The translations under genes were made by a program, and so were the position numbers. Positions 1 through 5,408 of a DNA stretch of 5,709 bases are shown piece after piece. Below the pieces are notes generated by a model. The model ran no database searches. It was not told the origin of the DNA and saw nothing but the letters and a program-made list of their open reading frames with translations. The DNA comes from Actinomycetota bacterium (GTDB lineage: Bacteria > Actinomycetota > Acidimicrobiia > Acidimicrobiales > Iamiaceae), in assembly GCA_018268545.1 (NCBI GenBank), contig JAFDWI010000320.1, positions 1 through 5,709 on the forward strand, given 5' to 3'. Position 1 is the stretch's first letter; every line of letters starts with the position of its first letter.

Positions 1-87
1 ACGACCATTCCCGAGTTCGAGCCTTTGCGGTCGGTTCATCGCCGGGTCGACTGGCTGACGCCATCCGCCTCGTCTGTTCCGAGGTGG

Positions 88-129
88 CAGTGGTCTTTCC
101 CACCGTCAGCGGTCTTTCCCGCCGTCAAC
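88..129 (-). repeat. Tandem 19-nt repeat forming two similar hairpins in the tmRNA pseudoknot region
   Basis: On the plus strand, 92-110 and 111-129 are two adjacent 19-nt copies differing at two positions. In the RNA each gives a 6-bp stem around the same GAAAGA loop: one at 107-124 with core GCGG/CCGC, one at 88-105 with core GTGG/CCAC. The C-G pair 110-121 in one copy is a T-A pair (91-102) in the other, and both stems keep one G-U wobble. It lies where tmRNAs carry PK2-PK4. Whether the units become true pseudoknots cannot be decided by eye. Confidence 0.7.
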
Positions 130-190
130 CTGCACTTCTGTTGCCGGGCTGTGCTGGTCAGGCCCCGCGTGCCATTGCTGGTCGCTGTGA

Positions 191-225
191 CTCTCGGATC
201 ACCTGATCAGATCAGGCGGCGAGAG
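191..225 (-). other. tmRNA helix 5-like stem closing the tag end
   Basis: CGAGAG at 220-225 (inside the tag codons) can pair with CTCTCG at 191-196, a 6-bp helix that loops out the tag stop codon. Inside the loop is a 15-nt perfect odd palindrome (202-216, CCTGATC-A-GATCAGG) that can form a second short hairpin including the stop. tmRNAs generally have a helix joining the tag end to the sequence after the stop, so this fits helix 5. The folding is inferred by eye. Confidence 0.55.
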
Positions 226-256
226 CGAAGTCGCCCTTGGCGCTTCTTTTGGTGCC
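212..256 (-). other. tmRNA tag reading frame: GTKRSAKGDFALAA
   Basis: The frame from GGC (256-254) to the TGA stop (214-212) encodes 14 residues, GTKRSAKGDFALAA. The terminal ALAA is the hallmark recognised by ClpXP-type proteases in other bacteria. The TKR and FALAA parts resemble streptomycete tags, and FALAA parallels the YALAA of mycobacteria. GGC is chosen as the resume codon because Gly or Ala is usual there and an A sits four bases upstream. One codon earlier (CGG, Arg) cannot be excluded by eye. Confidence 0.82.
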
Positions 257-345
257 CCGTTTTGAGAGTCTGAGCAACTCTGGTCGCACACACGAGTCCC
301 GGTCTCGACGTCGAAACCGATCAGCCCCGTAGATGATCGCCATCC

Positions 346-351
346 ATTCTA
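346..351 (-). promoter_or_regulatory. Candidate -10 box of ssrA
   Basis: TAGAAT reads leftward at 351-346, five of six matches to TATAAT. Its first three bases are the TAG stop codon of the upstream MFS gene. It lies 17 nt before the mature 5' end at 328, so initiation near 338-340 would leave a leader of about 10 nt for RNase P to remove, as is usual for tmRNA precursors. No good -35 hexamer is visible at 17-18 bp spacing, so either the promoter is weak or transcripts also arrive from the genes upstream. Confidence 0.4.
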
Positions 352-1728
352 CACGCTGACCGCCGGGATCTCACCGGTTGCCGCGGTCTCGAGGATCCCG
401 GAGCTCCGTGACACGCCCTGGGAAGCCGCCTCGTGCCCCGATCGGTCGCCGCGACCATCCGACGGGGTCGACCCGGGTTGCAGGTCGAAGGCGACGGCGA
501 GTCCGACCGCGGCGAGCGCGCCGAAACCGAGCACGAGTTCGATCGACGACAGATCCATCAACCAGCCGCCGATCATGCCGCCGATCGGGACGACGCCGCC
601 GTATCCCATGATCCACCAGGCCATCACCTTGCCGCGGTCCGCGTCGTCGATCTTCTCCTGGAGGACCGTGGACAGCCCGGTGATCACGACGAAGTAGAAT
701 ACGCCGACCGCGAGCACGACGACGTAGGCGAGCCAGGTGACGCGGAGTGTCCCGAACACGCTCAGCACCACGGCGAAACCGACCATCGAACGTCGCGTCA
801 CCTTCGCCTTGTCGGCCTGTGCGAACACCGTTCCGATCGACAACGCCCCGATCACCGCGCCAACGCCGAACGCCCCGTAGAGCACGCCGTACGCCGTGGA
901 CTTCGGGTCGATACCGAAATGGCGGTCGGCGATCGACGGCATCTGGGTGATGAAGGGCAGACACACGAGCGAGAACGTCGCGATCACGATCAGACAGTGG
1001 GCGACCACCCGATCCGATCGCGCGACGGTGATCCCGCCGACGAGACGTCGCCACCCGGTCGCGCCGGCATCGGGCGGATCGGGGAGCGCCACGCGCAAGA
1101 TCACCACGATCACGGCCAGGTAGCTCAGTGCATTGAGTTGGAACACCCACCCGGCGCCGATCGTCGCGTACAGGACGCTGCCGATCGCCGGTCCCACGAC
1201 CCGCGACGCGTTCATCTGTACCGAGTTGAGCGAGATCGCGCCGGAGATGTCGCGGCGTGGGACGAGCACGGGCAAGATCGCCGAGAACACCGGTGCATAG
1301 AGCGCGTTGCCGAGTCCGATCAGGAACACCACACCGACGAGTGCCCACTTCGAGGGGTGGTCGGCGAACGCCAACATTCCGAGGACGACCGAGCCGACCC
1401 CTTGCTCGGCTGTCAGGATGATGAGCACCTTCTTGCGGTCGAAACTGTCGGCGAGCATGCCGCCGAGCGTGGAGAACAGCAAGAGGGGCCCGAGCTGGGC
1501 GAACGCCATGATCCCGACGAACACCGCCGAGTGCGTGAGGTTGTACGCGAGGGCACCGAGGACGACGTTCTGCATCCACGTGCCGATACTCGACGTGAAC
1601 GCGCCCAGGTAGACGAGCCGGAAACTGCGGTGGCGCCACGCCGCCCGCGCACTGCCGGGAACAGCGGTTTTCTTCGCTTTGACGGGGGTTGGCGCCCGGC
1701 GGGAGCCTCGGCGCGCGCCTTGCGTCAC
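349..1728 (-). CDS. MFS transporter, EntS/MFS_3-type drug or metabolite exporter
   Basis: 459 residues from GTG 1728. The protein has a basic, hydrophilic N-terminus (about 1-35), then a run of hydrophobic segments consistent with 12 membrane spans to about residue 415, and a polar 45-residue tail. Motif A between spans 2 and 3 is clear (GGMLADSFDRKK, 89-100), and a degenerate counterpart follows span 10 (DDADRGKVMA, 361-370). NASRVVGPAIG (173-183) matches the [NA]xARxxGPAIG signature of the MFS_3/EntS branch, which holds siderophore and drug exporters driven by proton exchange. The substrate cannot be read from sequence. GTG 1728 is preferred because GGA lies 7 nt upstream. GTG 1761 is in frame but sits in a hairpin and lacks a ribosome site, and any start beyond 1772 would run into the ligase gene. 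The next ATG (Met52) would cut into the first span. The gene ends 20 nt before tmRNA and follows the ligase gene in the same direction, suggesting co-transcription. Confidence 0.85.
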   Translation of the reverse strand: MTQGARRGSRRAPTPVKAKKTAVPGSARAAWRHRSFRLVYLGAFTSSIGTWMQNVVLGALAYNLTHSAVFVGIMAFAQLGPLLLFSTLGGMLADSFDRKKVLIILTAEQGVGSVVLGMLAFADHPSKWALVGVVFLIGLGNALYAPVFSAILPVLVPRRDISGAISLNSVQMNASRVVGPAIGSVLYATIGAGWVFQLNALSYLAVIVVILRVALPDPPDAGATGWRRLVGGITVARSDRVVAHCLIVIATFSLVCLPFITQMPSIADRHFGIDPKSTAYGVLYGAFGVGAVIGALSIGTVFAQADKAKVTRRSMVGFAVVLSVFGTLRVTWLAYVVVLAVGVFYFVVITGLSTVLQEKIDDADRGKVMAWWIMGYGGVVPIGGMIGGWLMDLSSIELVLGFGALAAVGLAVAFDLQPGSTPSDGRGDRSGHEAASQGVSRSSGILETAATGEIPAVSV

Positions 1729-1752
1729 GTCGGGTTCCGGGTGCGCGCCGAA

Positions 1753-1770
1753 CTTGACCACGCGGTCAAG
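1753..1770 (-). promoter_or_regulatory. Perfect 7-bp hairpin between ligase and MFS genes
   Basis: On the minus strand CTTGACC-GCGT-GGTCAAG starts one base after the ligase stop codon. There is no following T-run, so it is not a standard intrinsic terminator. It could attenuate or stabilise the transcript between the two genes, or be a dyad operator for a dimeric regulator (TTGACC-N4-GGTCAA). Role unknown. Confidence 0.45.
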
Positions 1771-1771
1771 A

Positions 1772-3358
1772 CTACGGCGATGTCGTTGATCCGGGCGATT
1801 CGGCCAGCAGGGTCCGTAACCGGCGTTTGTCGATCTTGCCGTTCGCGTTGACGGGGAGTTCCGGCCCGACGAACACGTTGCGTGGCTTCGCGTACCCGGC
1901 GAGATCACAGGCGGCGAGGTCGCCAAGCGCCGCGACGAACGACTCCGGCGCACGCCGCCAGACATCGCCGCGGAGCCCCGAATCGGCGGTCGCCACGACG
2001 GCCGCGGTCACCGCTTCACCCCAGCGCGGATCGGGCAGGCCGACCACGGCGACGTCGGCGACGTCGGGGTGGCTCCGAAGGGCGTCTTCGACCGCGCGCG
2101 AGGCGACGTTCTCACCGCCGGTCACCACCATGTCCTTGGCCCGATCGACGATCCGGAGCAGACCCCGATCGTCGAGGATCCCGATGTCCCCCGTGTGCAG
2201 CCAGCCGTCCCGGATCGTGTCGGCGGTCGTGATCGGGTCGTCCAGATACCCCGCACAGACTTGCGCTGCGCGGACCGTGACCTCACCGGCCTCGCCGGCG
2301 GCAAGCTCGTCGCCGTGTGCATCGGCGATCCGGATCTCGACACCGGGCGCAGGGAACCCCGCGGCGCGAAGGATCGCCCGGTCATCGGTGAGGCCGCGCC
2401 GGTGCTCTTGGGGCCCGAGGAACACCGCGTTCCCCGACAGTTCGGTCGACCCGTAGCCCTGCGCGAAATCACACCCGAGCACCTCGGCGGCTTCGACCAG
2501 CAACTCGGCGGGCATCGGCGCCGCCCCATAGGCGATCGAGCGCAACGACACCGGCGGTCCCAGACGCGGGTCGTCGGCGAGCGCGTCGAGGAGCATCCGG
2601 AGCATCGTCGCGGTCGACGACATCGTGGTGACGCGGTGCGCGTGACACAACTCGATGATCCGCCGGGCATCGAAGCGGGGAGGGAGGACCACGGGCCGGC
2701 GGCGGGCATGCGCGTGGATCACGTTGTAGGCGGCGATGTGGAACAGCGGGAACGGGTACAGGTACACGTCGTCGTCCGCGATCGGCCGGGCCGCCGCGGT
2801 CGCGGTGACCGCCGCAGCCAGTGACGTGTGGGTGATCAGTACGCCCTTGGGTTCGCCGGTCGATCCGGAGGTGAAGATGATCCATGCGACGTCGTCGTGG
2901 TTGCGGTCGATCACCCGCGTCGCTTCGGCCCGCCGTGGGGTCCGACCGAGTTCGGTGAGCGGGATCGTGGTGCCGTCGAACCCGTCGATCGGGTCGCCGA
3001 TGAGCAACTCGACCTCGGCACGTCGGAGCTGAGCGAGCTTTGCGGTGTCGGCGAGACGCGTGTTGATCGGCACGAGGACCCGACCCGATCGGGGCACCGC
3101 GTAGAGCGTGGCCAGGAGTTCGGCCGAGGCCGGTGCGTGGGTCGCCACCCGCCCCCGGTCGCTCGTACGCGTGGCGATGTCGGCAACCTGGGTGTCGATG
3201 CGTCGGTCGAGTTCGCCGACGGTCACCGGTCGGGTGTCGTCCACGACGGCGAGCGCCCCGGGATCATCGGCCGCCCAGTCGGCGATGACGGCTCCGATGT
3301 GGTCGAACAGCGGCCGACCCGATCCGGAGGATGCAGGCGTGTTCGACGGGGTCGTCAT
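1772..3358 (-). CDS. AMP-forming acyl-CoA synthetase/ligase (ANL superfamily)
   Basis: 528 residues, a normal length for the family. It should activate a carboxylic acid with ATP to an acyl-adenylate and transfer the acyl group to CoA. Motifs appear in the right order: P-loop FTSGSTGEPKG (162-172), QGYGSTE (300-306), GWLHTGD (385-391), the hinge region DRAKDMVVTGGEN (405-417), and NANGKIDK with the adenylation lysine K508. The core is complete, with no signal peptide or membrane span, so it is cytoplasmic. GGENVASRAVED departs from the common GGENVYPxEVE. The acid could be a fatty, aromatic or other carboxylate; the sequence does not decide. A menE-like o-succinylbenzoate role is not supported by any neighbour. 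ATG 3358 is preceded by GAGGAG at 3368-3363 and overlaps the smpB stop as ATGA, so translation is probably coupled to smpB. The stop is TAG at 1774-1772. Confidence 0.9.
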   Translation of the reverse strand: MTTPSNTPASSGSGRPLFDHIGAVIADWAADDPGALAVVDDTRPVTVGELDRRIDTQVADIATRTSDRGRVATHAPASAELLATLYAVPRSGRVLVPINTRLADTAKLAQLRRAEVELLIGDPIDGFDGTTIPLTELGRTPRRAEATRVIDRNHDDVAWIIFTSGSTGEPKGVLITHTSLAAAVTATAAARPIADDDVYLYPFPLFHIAAYNVIHAHARRRPVVLPPRFDARRIIELCHAHRVTTMSSTATMLRMLLDALADDPRLGPPVSLRSIAYGAAPMPAELLVEAAEVLGCDFAQGYGSTELSGNAVFLGPQEHRRGLTDDRAILRAAGFPAPGVEIRIADAHGDELAAGEAGEVTVRAAQVCAGYLDDPITTADTIRDGWLHTGDIGILDDRGLLRIVDRAKDMVVTGGENVASRAVEDALRSHPDVADVAVVGLPDPRWGEAVTAAVVATADSGLRGDVWRRAPESFVAALGDLAACDLAGYAKPRNVFVGPELPVNANGKIDKRRLRTLLAESPGSTTSP

Positions 3359-3843
3359 CGGTCTCCTCGGCGGTTCGCCGCGGCCATCGCTCGGCGAGCC
3401 TCGAGGTCGGCGTCGCGTTTCGCGATCAACTGGCGCTTGTCGTGCAGTTTGCGCCCTCGGGCGAGTGCCACGTCGACCTTGACCCGACCGTTCACGAAGC
3501 GCATCTGCAGCGGGACGAGCGTGAGATGCTCGACGGCGAGCCGCGCGTTCAGGTGTTCGATCTGGTGACGGTGCACGAGCAGTTTGCGGTCACGGTCGAC
3601 GATGTGGCCGGTGTGGGCCGCGGCGTGGGAGTACGGCGCGATGTGCAGTCCGATGAGCCACAACTCACCGGCGATGATGCGCGCGTACGCGTCCGACAGC
3701 GTGACCTTCGCCTCGCGCAGCGACTTCACCTCGCTTCCCGCGAGCATGATGCCCGCTTCGACCTCCTCGAGGATCTCGTAGTCGTGTCGTGCCTGTCGGT
3801 TCGTTGCGATCACCGGGGATCGTCGGTCGTTCTTGGCGGACAT
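3355..3843 (-). CDS. smpB: SsrA-binding protein SmpB
   Basis: 162 residues, close to the usual 150-165. SmpB binds the tRNA-like part of tmRNA, carries it to stalled ribosomes, and places its C-terminal tail in the empty mRNA channel. Diagnostic stretches are NRQARHDYEILEEVEAG (15-31), GSEVKSLREAKVTLSDAYA (36-54), HIAPYSHA (67-74), RKLLVHRHQI (86-95), VNGRVKVDVALARGRKLHDKR (117-137), and a basic tail ending NRRGDR. The ATG at 3843 gives the standard MSAKN-type start. Open frame continues upstream to 4182, but that part is only the shadow of the divergent mec gene. No Shine-Dalgarno sequence lies at usable distance, which suggests a very short leader. It is the first gene of the leftward group and its tmRNA partner lies about 3 kb downstream in the same orientation. 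Confidence 0.96.
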   Translation of the reverse strand: MSAKNDRRSPVIATNRQARHDYEILEEVEAGIMLAGSEVKSLREAKVTLSDAYARIIAGELWLIGLHIAPYSHAAAHTGHIVDRDRKLLVHRHQIEHLNARLAVEHLTLVPLQMRFVNGRVKVDVALARGRKLHDKRQLIAKRDADLEARRAMAAANRRGDR

Positions 3844-3853
3844 GGGACCGTTC

Positions 3854-3859
3854 AACCTA
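3854..3859 (-). promoter_or_regulatory. Candidate -10 box of smpB
   Basis: TAGGTT (3859-3854, minus strand) fits TANNNT and ends 10 nt before the smpB ATG, implying a leader of only a few bases. This agrees with the missing ribosome-binding site. No clear -35 is seen. Confidence 0.35.
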
Positions 3860-3869
3860 CCGGTCCGGT

Positions 3870-3875
3870 TATCCT
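3870..3875 (+). promoter_or_regulatory. Candidate -10 box for leaderless mec transcript
   Basis: TATCCT ends 7 nt before the ATG at 3883. This is the spacing seen at leaderless actinobacterial genes, where transcription starts at the A of the start codon. There is no Shine-Dalgarno sequence between, which supports leaderless translation. A short dyad CCGG-T-CCGG (3860-3868) sits just upstream, between this box and the opposing smpB box. Confidence 0.45.
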
Positions 3876-3882
3876 CCGGGCG

Positions 3883-4353
3883 ATGGACGACACGCGCCAC
3901 CCGAGTCCGCCGGTCCGGCTCGCCGGCGGTGCCCCGGTCGTGCTCGCCCGGGCCGTCTACGAGACGATGCTGGCGACGGCCATCGGCGGGTATCCACTCG
4001 AAGCGTGTGGCCTGCTCGGCGGGGTTCCCGGATCCCAGCGGATCGAGGCGTTCTGTCCGGCCCGCAACACCGACGACTCGGCCAGGACCTATGCGATCGG
4101 ACCGGCGGGTTTCGCCGATGCAGAGGCTGCCTTCGGGCCCCGGGGGTTCGAGATCATCGGCGTGATGCACTCCCACACCCATACCGATGCGTACCCGTCA
4201 CCCACCGACATCGACCGTGCCGACAATCCGTTCCTCGAAGGTTGGAAGTACGTGATCGTGTCGCTGCGCGATGAGCTTCCGGTCCTCCGTTCATATCTGC
4301 TCGACGGGCGCGAGGTCGTCGAGGAGATCGTCGAGTTGGTACCGAAGTGTTGA
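3883..4353 (+). CDS. mec: JAMM/MPN+ zinc metallopeptidase, Mec-like (M67 family)
   Basis: 156 residues. The full JAMM zinc site is present: E40 in YPLEACGLLGG, then HSH at 96-98 and S106-x2-D109, exactly HxHx7SxxD. Single-domain bacterial members remove groups from the C-terminus of ubiquitin-like sulfur carriers. The Mycobacterium tuberculosis homologue Mec cleaves CysO-cysteine to release cysteine. That role is inferred here from the next gene being a CysM-type synthase, 54 nt downstream in the same direction. The usual middle gene cysO is missing at this locus. ATG 3883 is chosen because the conserved region starts soon after it and a TATCCT box lies 7 nt upstream. Open frame further upstream lies opposite smpB and is not coding. 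No signal peptide, so cytoplasmic. Another isopeptidase or desampylase-like role remains possible. Confidence 0.85.
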   Translation: MDDTRHPSPPVRLAGGAPVVLARAVYETMLATAIGGYPLEACGLLGGVPGSQRIEAFCPARNTDDSARTYAIGPAGFADAEAAFGPRGFEIIGVMHSHTHTDAYPSPTDIDRADNPFLEGWKYVIVSLRDELPVLRSYLLDGREVVEEIVELVPKC

Positions 4354-4378
4354 CAAACAGGTAGAATTCCGATCGAAT
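4350..4378 (+). promoter_or_regulatory. Candidate promoter of cysM
   Basis: A perfect -35 hexamer TTGACA (4350-4355) overlaps the mec stop codon and is followed, after 17 bp, by TCGAAT (4373-4378; four of six matches to TATAAT). It would let cysM be transcribed independently of mec, with a leader of about 20-25 nt ahead of the cysM start. Confidence 0.45.
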
Positions 4379-4379
4379 T
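4365..4379 (+). promoter_or_regulatory. Inverted repeat over the cysM -10 region
   Basis: AATTC-CGATC-GAATT is a 5-bp-arm dyad overlapping the proposed -10 box. Its AT-rich arms stand out in a GC-rich genome. It could be an operator for a regulator of sulfur metabolism, for example of the Rrf2/CymR kind, but this is a guess from position and symmetry only. Confidence 0.35.
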
Positions 4380-4407
4380 GCTCAGGTATTCACATCCGGG
4401 AGCGCGC

Positions 4408-5358
4408 ATGACCGTCTACCGCTCGGTCCTCGATCTGATCGGCAACACACCGATGGTCGATGTTTCCGCGCTCGGGCCGAACCCGAAGGTGCGCATCCTC
4501 GCGAAACTCGAGGGCCAGAATCCCGCCGGTTCGGTCAAGGACCGGATCGCGAAGGCGATGATCGACGAGGCCGAAGCCGACGGAACGCTTCGTGCCGGTC
4601 AGACGATCATCGAACCGTCCTCGGGCAACACCGGGATCGCGTTGGCGATGATCGCGAAGATGCGCGGATACCCGCTCAAGATCGTGTTGCCCGAGAACGT
4701 CTCGGTCGAACGGCGCCAACTGCTCGAGGTGTTCGGGGCCGAGGTCATCCTCTCGCCGGGTGGTGAAGGTTCCAACGGAGCGGTCCGCAAGGCCCAGGCG
4801 CTCGCGGACGAGAACCCGAGTTGGGCGTTCCTGTACCAGTACGGCAACGAGGCGAACCCGCGGGCGCACTACACCACGACCGGCCCCGAGATCCTCGCCG
4901 ACGTACCCGACATCACCCACTTCGTCGCCGGGCTCGGGACCTCCGGCACGCTCATGGGCGTCGGGACGTACCTCAAGGAGCAGCGCGAAGACGTGAAGAT
5001 CTTCGCCGTCGAACCTCCCTCGGGAGAGCTCGTCGAGGGTCTGCGGAGTCTGGACGACGGTTACATCCCGCCGGTCTTCGAAAAGTGGGGTGGGCTCGAT
5101 CTGCTCGACGGCAAGTCGATCGTGCGGCCCCGCGAGTCGCTCGAATGGGCGCGTCGCCTGGTCGCCGATGCCGGGATCTTCGCCGGGATCTCCGGCGGTG
5201 CCGCAATGGCCGGGGCCGTGAAGGTCGCCGCGCGGATCGAATCTGGCGTCATCGTGTTCATCGTCGCCGACGCCGGTTGGAAGTACCTGTCCACCGGCGC
5301 CTACACCGACGACCTCGACGCCGCAGAAGCCGCCGCGGAGAAGATCGTCTACTTCTGA
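4408..5358 (+). CDS. cysM: Cysteine synthase CysM, O-phosphoserine type (PLP-dependent)
   Basis: 316 residues, fold type II PLP enzyme. K44 in GSVKDR should form the Schiff base, SSGNTG (71-76) is the substrate loop, GLGTSGT (175-181) holds the PLP phosphate, and ISGGA (261-265) lies near the pyridine ring. It resembles M. tuberculosis CysM along its length, including NPSWAFLYQYGN, ITHFVAGLGT and the C-terminal ADAGWKYLSTGAY. R213 in LRSLDDG aligns with the arginine of LRNMDEG that gives the mycobacterial enzyme its preference for O-phosphoserine. That enzyme makes cysteine on the thiocarboxylated carrier CysO, and Mec releases it. The ATG at 4408 has GGGAG 5 nt upstream and is preferred over TTG 4378, which would add ten residues. 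The protein ends KIVYF rather than with the mycobacterial tail. Ordinary O-acetylserine or cystathionine synthase activity is less likely but not excluded. Confidence 0.93.
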   Translation: MTVYRSVLDLIGNTPMVDVSALGPNPKVRILAKLEGQNPAGSVKDRIAKAMIDEAEADGTLRAGQTIIEPSSGNTGIALAMIAKMRGYPLKIVLPENVSVERRQLLEVFGAEVILSPGGEGSNGAVRKAQALADENPSWAFLYQYGNEANPRAHYTTTGPEILADVPDITHFVAGLGTSGTLMGVGTYLKEQREDVKIFAVEPPSGELVEGLRSLDDGYIPPVFEKWGGLDLLDGKSIVRPRESLEWARRLVADAGIFAGISGGAAMAGAVKVAARIESGVIVFIVADAGWKYLSTGAYTDDLDAAEAAAEKIVYF

Positions 5359-5367
5359 AGCACGCTT

Positions 5368-5384
5368 CGATGGCCGTTCCATCG
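5368..5384 (+). other. Short hairpin downstream of cysM
   Basis: CGATGG-CCGTT-CCATCG can form a 6-bp stem nine bases after the cysM stop. No T-run follows, so it is at most a weak or factor-assisted terminator, or an mRNA 3' stabiliser. Confidence 0.3.
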
Positions 5385-5408
5385 GCGATCACATGAGAAG
5401 CTGACCGA

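Larger units (their letters stand above)
1..328 (-). ncRNA. ssrA: tmRNA (transfer-messenger RNA), 3' end cut by window edge
   Basis: Read on the minus strand, the RNA opens at 328 with GGGGCTGATCGGTTTCGACG, the near-invariant tmRNA 5' end: acceptor-stem strand followed by the D-loop-like segment. About 70 nt further on, a short reading frame encodes a tag ending FALAA and TGA (256-212). Sequence after the tag can fold into several stems, as expected for helix 5 and the pseudoknots. tmRNA enters stalled ribosomes with SmpB, acts first as alanyl-tRNA and then as mRNA, and adds a degradation tag. Family members are roughly 350-400 nt, so the T-arm, the acceptor strand with its G-U pair and the CCA end should lie just left of position 1. 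The last visible stretch (GGGAATGG near 13-6) resembles the GGGAATGCC that precedes the T-arm in the mycobacterial RNA. Identity is firm; the exact 5' nucleotide rests on family similarity. Confidence 0.92.

Noticed and set aside
92..129. The two 19-nt copies as a CRISPR-like or mobile-element repeat
   Set aside because: There are only two directly abutting copies without spacers, inside the tmRNA, and both fold as RNA stems. They are better explained as structural duplication.
25..273. 82-residue plus-strand open frame at the left edge
   Set aside because: It lies opposite the tmRNA gene, whose 5' end and tag are clear. The peptide has no recognisable feature.
1753..1770. Intrinsic terminator after the ligase gene
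   Set aside because: The stem is good but is followed by TTCGG rather than a T-run, and another same-strand gene starts 24 nt further on.
433..1851. 472-residue plus-strand open frame opposite the MFS gene and the ligase end
   Set aside because: It is antisense to a clearly recognisable transporter, and its protein is an unnatural run of Asp, Glu, His and Arg. Long stop-free antisense frames are typical of GC-rich coding DNA.
1729..1965. N-terminal extension of the MFS protein up to 1965
   Set aside because: It would overlap the conserved C-terminal part of the ligase, including the K508 region. The extension is not transporter-like; start GTG 1728 is preferred.
2069..2824. 251-residue plus-strand open frame inside the ligase gene
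   Set aside because: It lies wholly opposite the conserved ligase core, with a composition typical of an antisense shadow.
3844..4182. N-terminal extension of SmpB beyond ATG 3843
   Set aside because: The added part is antisense to the JAMM-motif region of mec, and SmpB from 3843 already has the normal family length.
4390..5382. 330-residue minus-strand open frame opposite cysM
   Set aside because: cysM on the other strand matches its family end to end. The antisense product is rich in Asp, Gly and Arg, shows no motif, and has no ribosome site.
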